Source: JACKAQ01 sp020634975 [NCBI: Calditrichia bacterium]
Lineage (GTDB): Bacteria; Calditrichota; Calditrichia; RBG-13-44-9
NCBI GenBank assembly: GCA_020634975.1
Contig: JACKAQ010000008.1
Location: forward strand, 1-64,000
Length of the DNA stretch: 64,000 nt
Direction: 5' to 3'
The translations under genes were made by a program, and so were the position numbers. The notes under the pieces were generated by a model. The model was not told the DNA's origin. It worked only from the letters and a program-made list of their open reading frames with translations, and did no database searches. This document shows positions 8,679-17,688 of this stretch, in pieces; the stretch's first letter is position 1; each line of letters begins with the position of its first letter.

Positions 8679-9842
8679 TCAATCAGCATTCCAGGCACGA
8701 CGTATGCCGGAAGACGGGTTAATGATCAGGAAATTTTGCTTTGTATGTTCCTGATTTAGTGATATTAATTGTTGAACAGCAGCCATACAGGCACCGCCTT
8801 CAACAGATGTTTGAATTCCCTCTTTACGGGCCAACCGTTTACAGGCGTCAATCATCTCATCATCCTCAATGTGAATGATATTCAACGAAAGTGTGTTCAA
8901 TATCTTGCTGATCAAGGGGTATAATACTGTGTTCGTACAATAAAGATCCGCTGCTATTGAATCTGTCACTTCCGGGATTTCCGATTTCAACTGCTTCATA
9001 AACAAGGAAAGCGCCGGAAATTTGCTGCTCTGGACCAGCCAGATTTTGGGTAATGTCACGTTTTTCAGAAAACCGAGCTTTTTGAATTCGCTGAGTGCTT
9101 TCCACAATCCCATAACCAGAACACCGTCACCCAATGGTAGCACCATTACGTCGGGCATCTTTCTATGAAATTGTAAAAAAAGCTCGTAAAATATTGTTTT
9201 TGCACCTTCTATCCGAAAAGTGAAACCCTGTTCCGTTTGATCAAAAATCCGTTCTGATGAAGCTAAAGCCGTTGCCCGCATTTTTTCGCGTTCGGTGGCG
9301 GTCCATTGAATACGCTTTACATTTGTGCCAAACTCACGACATTCCTGTGCTAATTGTTCAGGAAACGTATCGCTGGTCATCAGCAAGTTTTTTTGTTGTG
9401 CAGCCGCACAATACATGCTGAATGATACGCTTGACGTCCCGATACTTTCTGCAAAACAGGTCTCGTATCTGAATGGCTGTATTGCAGAAATCAATACGCT
9501 CATTTCCCGATCGCGCATTGAGCCACCGGGATTGTTTGCCTCTTGTTTTAAAAAAATATTCTGAACATTTAAAGATTTGGCAATCCGTTCCAATCGATAA
9601 ATGGGTGTGTTACCTTCTCCCAAACTGACCGGTTGCTGCTGTTCTTTAATCGGTAGAAGATCCTCAAATCCCCAAATTGATGTAAAATGGTAGTTTTGAA
9701 AACCTTGCAATTCTTTGCGTGCTTTATATAGGTCATAAACCGCAAATAACGGGTCTGAGCACGCTACACAGCGAAAATTTGTGGTATATATATCGTATTC
9801 TTTTTGGCACCCTGAGCACTGGTAGTTCAGAAAATAACTCAT
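8679..9842 (-). CDS. threonine-synthase-like protein, probably catalytically dead (PLP lysine replaced)
   Basis: This 387-residue protein has the fold-type II PLP-enzyme layout of archaeal/plant-type threonine synthase. An N-terminal zinc ribbon (C9, C12, C25, C28) is followed by LGEGNTPIYRLERIAKSL and EANNPGGSMRDREMS. In active enzymes the last motif reads NPTGSFKDRGMS and its lysine holds PLP; here position 110 is Arg (codon CGC). The motif that usually reads STGNAS is SIGTSS (133-138), and the phosphate-binding GNGG is GDGV (238-241). Three cofactor contacts are therefore changed while overall length is kept, which argues for a selected non-enzymatic or altered function rather than random decay. 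It is probably cotranscribed with the TPR/AT-hook gene. Confidence 0.75.
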   Translation of the reverse strand: MSYFLNYQCSGCQKEYDIYTTNFRCVACSDPLFAVYDLYKARKELQGFQNYHFTSIWGFEDLLPIKEQQQPVSLGEGNTPIYRLERIAKSLNVQNIFLKQEANNPGGSMRDREMSVLISAIQPFRYETCFAESIGTSSVSFSMYCAAAQQKNLLMTSDTFPEQLAQECREFGTNVKRIQWTATEREKMRATALASSERIFDQTEQGFTFRIEGAKTIFYELFLQFHRKMPDVMVLPLGDGVLVMGLWKALSEFKKLGFLKNVTLPKIWLVQSSKFPALSLFMKQLKSEIPEVTDSIAADLYCTNTVLYPLISKILNTLSLNIIHIEDDEMIDACKRLARKEGIQTSVEGGACMAAVQQLISLNQEHTKQNFLIINPSSGIRRAWNAD

Positions 9843-10447
9843 TGCGTAACCTGTATTTGACTATTTGTAATAGATCTGCCGACTAACTTTTCCGGAATGC
9901 CTGTCAAACAATAAATGGCTGGATTGGTAAAACCAAATCATTAAAAGTGAGCCCAACAGGCTGATGAGAATACTTTTCATTATCGCAAATAATTTACCAG
10001 GCTTGAACGCTTTCGGACATTTTATTCAGATATTAAGATTAAAAACAACTCCCTTCATTTTTAAAGTTGCTTGGAAAATTAGGAATACTATAAATATTTG
10101 TAAATAAAATATTTATGATTGGTTACAGCTGATATACATATATTGAGCTGAGCGCCATTAAAGCACACAAAATTATCTGGAAAGACAATCCTATTTGCAA
10201 AGATTCGTATAAAGAAGTACAGAGTGAATCAGGAGTAGAATTGAAACTCAACTGAAAAGAATATTTATTAATTCAAATATATCCCGTCCAGGAGTTTGTA
10301 AAAAAAATGATATGAAGAGTAATATTGAGAATACATAATAGAATGAAATACCAGAGACCTAAATATAGAAATTGTTCCGTTGATCACTTCTGATATATTA
10401 CAAACTTTTAATGCGAATATCAAATACTATTCTTAAAAATTAGATAA
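9843..10447. other. AT-rich intergenic region, no recognised gene
   Basis: About 600 nt have no supported coding sequence. A 38-codon open stretch at about 10138-10254 (reading IELSAIKAHKIIW...) has no standard start or ribosome-binding site and is not recognised; it could be a gene remnant. Confidence 0.5.
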
Positions 10448-11047
10448 TTATAATACTTCGATTTTTGACAATTCTTTTAACATTGTTTCAATAGTGTCTG
10501 CGTGGATCGCATGGATGCCAATGGATTTGGCTGATTGGACATTTTCGCGGGTATCGTCAATAAACACGCACTTTTCGGGTACCGTTTTAAGTGATGTAAT
10601 CATGGCGTGGTAAATGGCCGTTTCCGGCTTCAATAAATTGAGTTTGTAAGAGAGAAAAAAGAAATTAAAATTAATAAGGAAGGTGCAATTTTTTTGTGCA
10701 ACCCGCCAATGCAGCGGATCCGTATTTGAACAAACACTCAGCGTGTAATTCCCGGATAGCCTATGAATAAGTGATGCAATACCGGTTTTTGGTTCGCCAA
10801 TGAGTCTTTTCCATATTGCCGCAAAACGGTAGTAGCTAATGTCGCAATCGTACCGGTTAACAAATTCACGGTAAAATTCAGTGGGCGAGAGCGTTCCGCC
10901 CATAAAATTTAAATGGGTGGGCGATAGAAAAAAATCTTGTAGTTCCGTTCGGGATTTTCCGGTGCGTTCAGCAAGTTCGTCTAGCGTTTTTTCGGGGTGA
11001 ATATCAATCAGGACATTGCCCAAATCAAAAATAATGTGTTCAATCAT
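10448..11047 (-). CDS. HAD-superfamily hydrolase (YihX/glucose-1-phosphatase-like)
   Basis: This 199-residue cytoplasmic haloacid-dehalogenase-type phosphatase has all four HAD motifs. Motif I is FDLGNVLID near residue 8 (nucleophile Asp followed by the Leu-Gly-Asn typical of the YihX-like group), motif II SVCSNTD, motif III lysine in LKPETAIY, and motif IV CVFIDDTRENVQSA. A helical cap lies between motifs I and II, as in subclass IA. The substrate cannot be deduced; relatives dephosphorylate sugar phosphates. It stands alone between AT-rich spacers. Confidence 0.85.
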   Translation of the reverse strand: MIEHIIFDLGNVLIDIHPEKTLDELAERTGKSRTELQDFFLSPTHLNFMGGTLSPTEFYREFVNRYDCDISYYRFAAIWKRLIGEPKTGIASLIHRLSGNYTLSVCSNTDPLHWRVAQKNCTFLINFNFFFLSYKLNLLKPETAIYHAMITSLKTVPEKCVFIDDTRENVQSAKSIGIHAIHADTIETMLKELSKIEVL

Positions 11048-11474
11048 AAGTTTTTTTGGTTAGATCATTAAAATTATTACGGTAAAGTTCTCACCCCGTA
11101 TGAATTTTTGTCATTCAATTTTTTGTGAAAATGCTGTTGTGCGGTAGCAGCTTTAATATGAATTGCAAACTAATATTGATTAACGATCAATTAAATGTAT
11201 TAATTTATTACATAATTTCGGATAATTCCCATATAAAAAAGATGACGCAGTTTGTTTTTCGAGTGTGAAAATATACTATCCGGAATCGTGTTTGAGAAGT
11301 TCTTTTTGCAATCAATGTTTTGTTTGTGTCGATAAAATTATTTTTTCGGCTCAATTTAATAATCACAAATGTTGGCAAATGTTCAACAATTCGAGAAAAA
11401 GAGTAACCGTTTGTTGCAACTGAACGGACTTTTTTAATAATATATTTGAATGTTAAATATAGAAAGGGGTTGAG
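11048..11474. other. AT-rich divergent promoter region
   Basis: This is the 427-nt spacer between the divergent HAD and NamZ-like genes. No coding sequence or clear structured element was found; it presumably carries both promoters. Confidence 0.4.
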
Positions 11475-12656
11475 ATGCAGGTTTTGACAGGATTGGATAT
11501 CCTTAAAAAAAACAATTTCAATTTGTTCAAAGGGCGTAAAACCGGGCTGGTTTGCAATCAGGCATCCGTTGCCGGAACGCTGGAACACGCTGTCGATTTG
11601 TTTTATGCGGCGCATCAGTCCGGCAAATTGTCGCTAAATGCGCTGTTTGGCCCGCAACACGGACTTTGGGGACATACCCAGGACAATATGATTGAATGGG
11701 AAGGCGGTTTTAAAGATCCCCGGACAATGGTGCCGGTTTACTCGCTGTATGGCGAGAATCGCAAGCCCACACAAAAAATGCTGGATGGGCTGGAAGTGCT
11801 CGTCATCGATATGCAGGATGTCGGCGCAAAATATTATACGTTTATCTGGACGATGGCGCTTTGCATGGAAGCCTGTCAGGAGAACAATATCGAAGTTGTT
11901 GTGCTCGATCGCCCCAACCCGATTGGCGGCACTCAGGTGGAAGGTCCTTTTCGCCACGGCGAGTTCACCAGTTTTGTGGGTTGGCACGATATGGCTATTC
12001 GCCACGGGTTGACCATTGGCGAGATCGCCAAATATTTGCTGCATTATCATTATCCCGACTGTCAGCTAACCGTTGTAGAAATGCAGGGCTGGAAACGCGA
12101 TATGTATTTTGAAGCAACCGGCTTACCTTTTGCGATGCCATCACCGAACATCCCGGCTACTGAAAGCACGGTTGTCTATCCCGGTCAATGCTTATTGGAG
12201 GCAACCAATATATCCGAAGGTCGGGGAACAACGCGTCCGTTTGAGCTGTTTGGCGCGGCGTTTGTGGATGGCTGGCAATTTGCTGAAGCCATGCAATCGT
12301 ATCATTTGCCGGGTGTTGTGTTTCGTCCGCTGCTGTTCCAACCGACATTTCACAAATTTGCAGATGAAATTTGCGGTGGCTGTTTTATTCATGTGGTAAA
12401 TCGTCAAATGTTTAAGCCATTCCTGACAACCATTGCGCTGTTGCGGGAAATGATTCATCTCTACCCGGATGATTTCGCATGGAAAAATCCGCCGTATGAA
12501 TATGAATACATCAAAATGCCCTTTGATATTCTGGCATCCAACGACTGGCTGCGCCAAATGCTGGAAGCGCAGGCGCCGTTAGCGGAAATGGAAGCACGCT
12601 GGCTGCCGGATACCGCGGAATTTGAAGAAATCCGCAAGCCGTTTTTGCTGTATTAA
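11475..12656 (+). CDS. DUF1343 / NamZ-family exo-beta-N-acetylmuramidase-like protein (GH171)
   Basis: This 393-residue protein matches the DUF1343 family, whose characterised member NamZ removes terminal MurNAc from peptidoglycan fragments. Signatures include GLDIL, GRKTGLVCNQASV, LFGPQHGLWG, VPVYSLYGENRKPT, LEVLVIDMQDVGAKYYTFIWTM, VLDRPNPIGG, MPSPNIPATESTVVYPGQCL and EGRGTTRPFELFGAAF. The start ATG has GGGG upstream at good spacing. No signal peptide or lipobox is visible, so the protein appears cytoplasmic, unlike secreted relatives; a role in recycling imported muropeptides is inferred. Length is normal. Confidence 0.88.
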   Translation: MQVLTGLDILKKNNFNLFKGRKTGLVCNQASVAGTLEHAVDLFYAAHQSGKLSLNALFGPQHGLWGHTQDNMIEWEGGFKDPRTMVPVYSLYGENRKPTQKMLDGLEVLVIDMQDVGAKYYTFIWTMALCMEACQENNIEVVVLDRPNPIGGTQVEGPFRHGEFTSFVGWHDMAIRHGLTIGEIAKYLLHYHYPDCQLTVVEMQGWKRDMYFEATGLPFAMPSPNIPATESTVVYPGQCLLEATNISEGRGTTRPFELFGAAFVDGWQFAEAMQSYHLPGVVFRPLLFQPTFHKFADEICGGCFIHVVNRQMFKPFLTTIALLREMIHLYPDDFAWKNPPYEYEYIKMPFDILASNDWLRQMLEAQAPLAEMEARWLPDTAEFEEIRKPFLLY

Positions 12657-12671
12657 TTTATTTTCTGTGGA

Positions 12672-13394
12672 TTATTCAACGGTGCCGTTGTAATGATTGT
12701 AATCTTTTAAAACGGTGTCGAGAAACATTTCCGGCGCTAAATCCGGTGCCAATCCCATTTTTTGGGCAATCTGTTCCGCCGCTTTACGGATCACCAATCG
12801 ACGGGTTTTGGCGTCCGGCAATCGCGGTGCGGTGTTCAGCACTTCTTTGATAATCGCCGCATCTTCATCGGTCAACTGGTGAACTTGCGGGTAAGTCGGT
12901 TGATAATCGTCCTCAATTCGGGTTAAAATTGTATCGGTAATGGATACATTTTGCCCGATTTTGATGACTGTTGTTCCGGCTGCCAAATCCCCAAGCCGTT
13001 GCCCGGTGGATGTAAACAAAATTGAAAGAATTGCGCCCGCACCGGAAGTTATCGTAAAATCAACCAGACGTAACATCCAACGCAATAAATAACTGCTCAA
13101 TGTCGGTTGCGAACCGTCCAGTTTGGCAACTTTGATGTTCCGCGCCCGCTTCCCGATGCTTTGCCCGTTCATGGTTATTTCGCAAATCAGGTCGTAAAAT
13201 CCGATAACAAAAAATATTGCCCAACCGCTAATTTCGCCGGGAATAATGGCGTTGCTCGATAGAAATAACATCGCGAATGCAAATCCCAACAGGATAAACC
13301 AGTCGATCAAAGTAGCCAAAATCCGCTCGCCGATATTGGCAATTTCGTATGAAATGGAAACATTTTGGGTAGTGGAGATGTTCACACGGTTCAT
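12672..13394 (-). CDS. RDD family membrane protein
   Basis: This 240-residue protein has an N-terminal RDD domain: NIGERILATLIDWFILLGFAF with the characteristic Arg/Asp pattern, NGQSIGKRARNIKVAKLDG, and three or four membrane segments. A soluble C-terminal tail of about 90 residues follows (KTRRLVIRKAAEQIAQKMGL). RDD proteins are small membrane proteins of mostly unknown function, some linked to ion exchange. It is the last gene of the SpoIIM-MoxR operon, 32 nt after the DUF58 gene. Confidence 0.88.
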   Translation of the reverse strand: MNRVNISTTQNVSISYEIANIGERILATLIDWFILLGFAFAMLFLSSNAIIPGEISGWAIFFVIGFYDLICEITMNGQSIGKRARNIKVAKLDGSQPTLSSYLLRWMLRLVDFTITSGAGAILSILFTSTGQRLGDLAAGTTVIKIGQNVSITDTILTRIEDDYQPTYPQVHQLTDEDAAIIKEVLNTAPRLPDAKTRRLVIRKAAEQIAQKMGLAPDLAPEMFLDTVLKDYNHYNGTVE

Positions 13395-13426
13395 CAGAAA
13401 ATAAGTATCCTGCCTTATTGCGATGG

Positions 13427-14773
13427 TTAAATCAATCCGCGCGCTTTTAGCTGCAGATATTGATTGATGGTTGCAACCGTTAGATTTTCCGGTGACGTCA
13501 GGATCGCAAAAATACCGGAGCGCTGTAATTCTTTGACAATCTGCCGTTTTTCATAGGAAAATTGCTCGGCAATTGTTTTGCGATAAACCATTTCCGGGGT
13601 TTCCGCTGCGCTGTGCAAAATACCCTTCAATTCGGTATTCTCAAAAAAAATCACGACCAGCAAATGACGCCGGGCAATGCGCCGTAAATAGGTGAGTTGC
13701 CGTTTCAACGCGGTGAGCGTTTCAAAATTGGTGAACAGTAAAATCAGGCTGCGTTGATTTAACCTTCGCAAAAGTGTGAGATACACAGACTGGTGATCCG
13801 ATTCCAGAAAATCAGTCCGTTGGTTGTAAAGCGTTTCCATCACTTTGCGCATTTGTCCGGGCGTGCGTTCTGCCGGTAAAATGCTGCCAATTTTATGAGA
13901 AAATGTGATGATGCCGGCGCGATCCTGTTTCAGCAATGCGATGTTGGAAATCACCAAACTGGCGTTGATGGCATAATCCAGCAGCGACAATTCGTTGAAC
14001 GGCATCTGCATCACCCGCCCCATATCAATCACGCTGTACACCTGTTGCGACCGTTCATCCTGATAGTGGTTGACCATCAGCGCCCGTTTGCGGGCAGTGG
14101 CTTTCCAATTGATGGTGCGGTGGTCATCGCCGCGAACGTATTCGCGAATCTGGTCGAACTCCATTGTGTGTCCGATCCGACGCACTTTTTTAATACCCGC
14201 TTCGGTTAGCCGGTTAGAAATCGCCATCAATTCATATTTACGCATCTGGATAAACGAGGGATAGGCGGGAACCATCGCGCCATTCGTTTCGAAGCGAAAG
14301 CGCCGTTTGATCAAACCAACCGGCGTTGAAACGTAAACATTCAACGTGCCGAAATGATATTCGCCACGCGCCACCGGACGCAACGAATAGGAAATGTGGC
14401 GCGTTTCTCCTGGTGACAGCGCGACATCGTACCCGGCATCGCGAATCTGGAATTGAAACGGTAACTCATCTAATACGGATGTTTGTATTTGAAATGCAAA
14501 TCTGTTTTCGATGAAAACCCGGACATTGTTTTCATCGCCGTTGGAAAAGCGCTCCGGCAATTCCCGCCTCGCAAAAATGACGCTGTTTTGGCGAAACAGC
14601 AATAGCATGTCGATCAGTGAAAAAAATAGCAGTGTCACTCCGGCAATTTCCGCGACAAACGTCAGCGAGCGGAAAAAATAGCTCAGAATGTGCAGCACGG
14701 CAACCGCGCCGATTGCCTGATATAATCGCGGTGCCAGATACAAATCTTTGATCATTTGGAGCATTGATTTCAT
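13427..14773 (-). CDS. DUF58 domain protein (MoxR-associated, von Willebrand A-like)
   Basis: This 448-residue protein has two N-terminal membrane helices, a beta-rich middle region and the DUF58 hallmark EFDQIREYVRGDDHRTINWKATARK. A vWA-like domain follows (YSVIDMGRVMQMPFNE, LILLFTNFETL). DUF58 proteins are encoded beside MoxR ATPases and are thought to be metal-ion-dependent partners in assembling or activating other proteins. The gene starts 2 nt after the MoxR stop, showing tight coupling. Confidence 0.9.
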   Translation of the reverse strand: MKSMLQMIKDLYLAPRLYQAIGAVAVLHILSYFFRSLTFVAEIAGVTLLFFSLIDMLLLFRQNSVIFARRELPERFSNGDENNVRVFIENRFAFQIQTSVLDELPFQFQIRDAGYDVALSPGETRHISYSLRPVARGEYHFGTLNVYVSTPVGLIKRRFRFETNGAMVPAYPSFIQMRKYELMAISNRLTEAGIKKVRRIGHTMEFDQIREYVRGDDHRTINWKATARKRALMVNHYQDERSQQVYSVIDMGRVMQMPFNELSLLDYAINASLVISNIALLKQDRAGIITFSHKIGSILPAERTPGQMRKVMETLYNQRTDFLESDHQSVYLTLLRRLNQRSLILLFTNFETLTALKRQLTYLRRIARRHLLVVIFFENTELKGILHSAAETPEMVYRKTIAEQFSYEKRQIVKELQRSGIFAILTSPENLTVATINQYLQLKARGLI

Positions 14774-14775
14774 GC

Positions 14776-15756
14776 TTAACGCGGAATTTCCAGCCGCTGT
14801 AAAATATCCCGGATAACGACTTCCGTGGTTTGCCCTTCCATTTCTTTTTCCGGCGTGAGCAGCAGCCGGTGTTGCAGCGTCGGCGTGATTACATCCTGAA
14901 TATCTTCCGGCGTTACGAAATCGCGGTTGCGCAGCGCGGCCATCGCTTTTGCTGCGGTCAATAATGCCAGCGACGCCCGAGGCGATGCGCCCAAATACAG
15001 CGACGGATGATTACGGGTTTGGTCGGCAAATGTGGCGATATAATCCAGCAATTTTTCTTCGATATGTATGGCGCGCACTTTTGCTTTCAGCGATAAAATT
15101 TCCGCCACGTTCAGCACCGGTTGGATGCTGTTGAGATCGTTGCGATTCCCGCGGTCGTGAAATTCCCGCAGAATGTGTTTTTCCTGATCCAGATTGGGAT
15201 ATGGCACCGAAATTTTGAATAGGAACCGGTCCAACTGTGCTTCCGGCAGTCGATAGGTGCCCTCGTGCTCAACCGGATTTTGGGTGGCGACCACCATAAA
15301 CGGCTGATCCATCGGATACAATTTGCCATCCATCGTGATCTGTCGTTCTTCCATCACTTCAAATAGTGCAGCTTGCGTTTTTGCCGGTGCTCGATTGATT
15401 TCGTCGATGAGCACAATATTCGCAAATATCGGTCCGTGATTAAACTCGAATGTTGCGCTGCTTTGATTGAAAACGTTGGTGCCCAAAATATCCGACGGCA
15501 TCAAATCCGGCGTAAACTGGATGCGTCCGAACGCGACGGAAAGGGTGCGCGCCAGCAGCCGTGCAGCCAGCGTTTTGGCAACGCCGGGCACACCTTCGAT
15601 GAGCACATGTCCATCTGCCAGCAGCGCGGCAATGAGCAAATCGACCATATTTTCCTGACCGACAATAATTTTGCGAATTTCCGCGCGGATGCGATTCCGG
15701 GCTTCCTGCAAATCGCCGACATCGACTCTCGGCGGTTGTTTTGAAATTTCATCCAT
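14776..15756 (-). CDS. MoxR family AAA+ ATPase
   Basis: This 326-residue cytoplasmic AAA+ chaperone-like ATPase has Walker A GVPGVAKT (about 55-62), Walker B VLIDEINRAPAKTQAALFEVMEERQ, sensor 1 VVATQNPVEHEGTYRLPEAQLDRF, and the C-terminal lid domain with GASPRASLAL (sensor 2). MoxR ATPases work with vWA-domain partners, here the adjoining DUF58 protein, to insert cofactors or mature envelope complexes. Length is typical. It sits in the middle of the seven-gene minus-strand operon. Confidence 0.95.
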   Translation of the reverse strand: MDEISKQPPRVDVGDLQEARNRIRAEIRKIIVGQENMVDLLIAALLADGHVLIEGVPGVAKTLAARLLARTLSVAFGRIQFTPDLMPSDILGTNVFNQSSATFEFNHGPIFANIVLIDEINRAPAKTQAALFEVMEERQITMDGKLYPMDQPFMVVATQNPVEHEGTYRLPEAQLDRFLFKISVPYPNLDQEKHILREFHDRGNRNDLNSIQPVLNVAEILSLKAKVRAIHIEEKLLDYIATFADQTRNHPSLYLGASPRASLALLTAAKAMAALRNRDFVTPEDIQDVITPTLQHRLLLTPEKEMEGQTTEVVIRDILQRLEIPR

Positions 15757-15769
15757 CTGTTAAGCTTCC

Positions 15770-16966
15770 TTATTCTGTGCGTTGAATCGATTCCGTTATT
15801 GGGTACCAGGATTCGATCATCCGGTTGAGTTTCAACAATTCCTGCACGCTGATTTGTCTGGAATCGCCGATTGCGGCGAAAAAATTAAACAAATTCTCAA
15901 TTTCCGACAGTGGGCGAGTGGTTTTCCGGGCGAGCGTTTCTTGCAATTCAGGTGTAATTTCTGCAGTGTTCACCCGGTAATTTTCCCGCAAAAATTCCAG
16001 AAAATGATTGATTTTTTTCTGCGCCATTTTTTTGTGGTCACGCTGGTTAAAATACAACCTGCCGACAATATTCACAAATTCCAAAGTAGTGTTTTGCAAC
16101 GGGTTGATCACCGGAATGATGCGCTGTTTCCGGCGACCCTGAAAAATGATAAACAGCAAAACGCCCAACAAAATAATGAAATATGCGCTTTTCAACGCCG
16201 GCTGGCTAAGAATAAAACGGATCGGTGTTCGAAACATCCGGCGGCGTTCTTTGTAATATTCGTCCCAATACACATCGGTGTCGTCCAAAAATGACAGCGC
16301 AGTGGCGATAAACCGGTAATTTTCTGCGAGCAACATATTATAATTGGTAAAAATAAATGGCGTTGAGCTGAAAATAAATTGCCCGTCGCCGTTCGGAATG
16401 CGCAGCAAAGTTACTTTTTGTTGGGAATTTGTCGCCAAAATAACGGCCCGGCTGGAATCGAATCCGGTGAAGTAAATCCCGACGTTATCGTGCCGGAAAC
16501 GATAGCCGGAATCTGTCTGCAAAAACGGGCTGGTAAATTGCAATTGCAACGAATCGGAAATGTCCATCGGGAAAAAGCTGGTAGCAATGTTCAACGTATC
16601 GGCAAGATGTCCGCGAAAGCGTTCCGCTGCGAGAAAAATATTGCCCCCGCGTTCGGTAAAATCCATCATTGCATCAGTTTCCAAACGATCGAATTCCAAT
16701 TTGAGATCGATAAACAGAAAATTTGGCGTATCGTCCTCTGCGAGATCCGCGAGTGTGTGCAGCAACGGCAGGTTGTTTTCGAAAACATTGCCCGAAGGAA
16801 AAAAATCTGCGAGAAAATCGTGGACAACAAAACTCCCGAACGGAATTTTATCATATCGCGAGAAGCTGGGTGTTTTGTTGATTGCTTTTGGCGCCCGTGT
16901 TTCAAGATACGTGAGCAGCAAAATACCCAAAATCACTGCGATTAAAATGTTGCGTTTATTTTTCAT
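15770..16966 (-). CDS. DUF4350 domain membrane protein
   Basis: This 398-residue protein has an N-terminal membrane anchor (NILIAVILGILLLTYLE). An extracytoplasmic GATase-like DUF4350 region follows (YDKIPFGSFVVHDFL, NFLFIDLKLEF, FTERGGNIFLAAERF). A second membrane helix lies at about 255-275 (FIILLGVLLFIIFQGRRKQR), with a cytoplasmic helical tail. Function is unknown; the family is a regular member of MoxR/DUF58 clusters. Its ATG overlaps the previous stop as TAATG, so translation is probably coupled to the DUF4129 gene. Confidence 0.85.
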   Translation of the reverse strand: MKNKRNILIAVILGILLLTYLETRAPKAINKTPSFSRYDKIPFGSFVVHDFLADFFPSGNVFENNLPLLHTLADLAEDDTPNFLFIDLKLEFDRLETDAMMDFTERGGNIFLAAERFRGHLADTLNIATSFFPMDISDSLQLQFTSPFLQTDSGYRFRHDNVGIYFTGFDSSRAVILATNSQQKVTLLRIPNGDGQFIFSSTPFIFTNYNMLLAENYRFIATALSFLDDTDVYWDEYYKERRRMFRTPIRFILSQPALKSAYFIILLGVLLFIIFQGRRKQRIIPVINPLQNTTLEFVNIVGRLYFNQRDHKKMAQKKINHFLEFLRENYRVNTAEITPELQETLARKTTRPLSEIENLFNFFAAIGDSRQISVQELLKLNRMIESWYPITESIQRTE

Positions 16967-17685
16967 TAAACCATTGTTTTTATTTCATTTCGAAAATGAG
17001 AAAATTGTGCAGAAACGCGTTGATACTGATTTGCTTCCACATCAAAATGACCATACCAGGCATATTCGTAAACAGCGATAATTTCCGAAAAATCGTGCTG
17101 AACGGCTGTTTCGCCCAACTCGGATAGATATGCGCGATTGGTTTTGTGAGGGTGCCAGCGGATCATTCCGGCGATTTCCAGTTCTTTGAGAATTTTCAAA
17201 AATTGCCAGCGAACCGCCAACCGGAACTGTTGTTGCTGCTCCGCTTCTTGGATGAGCGCGGGTAAATCCAGCGTTTGTAAATTTTCGGGATGCTCGCTGA
17301 ACCGGACAGACAGATCGCTTTTTTCAGCGAACAACGCCTGCCATTGCTGGCCGCGCAATTTGTAATAGGCGTAACCGAACGCCAGCGCGATAAAAGAATA
17401 GAGGATCAGATATCGCAGCCAGGAATATGCGGGCATCAGCAAAAATTGCAGCACTTTTTCCCAAAACCATGTTTCGGCGCGCTCAAATAGGGAAACGCCG
17501 GTTTTGCTTTTACGATCGTATTTGAAATCCGGGTTGTTGCGAAAGGTTTCGATTTGCTGTTCGTTGGGCAGGCGTATTTCGATGTTGCTGGAATCTGTCG
17601 TAACGCTGTCAGAATTTGAATAGACAGGTAAAATCAATAATAACAACAAAGTAGCGATTCCGAAAACAGGTAAACGTTGCATCAT
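16966..17685 (-). CDS. DUF4129 domain membrane protein
   Basis: This 239-residue protein has a cleavable or anchoring N-terminal hydrophobic segment (LPVFGIATLLLLLILPVYS), a linker, one membrane helix (about 93-112, LILYSFIALAFGYAYYKLRG), and a C-terminal DUF4129 domain of about 90 residues (RLAVRWQFLKILKELEIAGMIRW, Y-E-Y-A-W-Y-G-H-F). DUF4129 is found at the C-terminus of some transglutaminase-like proteins and as a standalone partner in MoxR operons. Function is unknown. Confidence 0.85.
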   Translation of the reverse strand: MMQRLPVFGIATLLLLLILPVYSNSDSVTTDSSNIEIRLPNEQQIETFRNNPDFKYDRKSKTGVSLFERAETWFWEKVLQFLLMPAYSWLRYLILYSFIALAFGYAYYKLRGQQWQALFAEKSDLSVRFSEHPENLQTLDLPALIQEAEQQQQFRLAVRWQFLKILKELEIAGMIRWHPHKTNRAYLSELGETAVQHDFSEIIAVYEYAWYGHFDVEANQYQRVSAQFSHFRNEIKTMV

Positions 17686-17688
17686 CGG

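Noticed and set aside
9843-10447. Possible small gene or remnant at about 10138-10254
   Set aside because: No standard start codon or ribosome-binding site, preceded by a stop, product not recognised.
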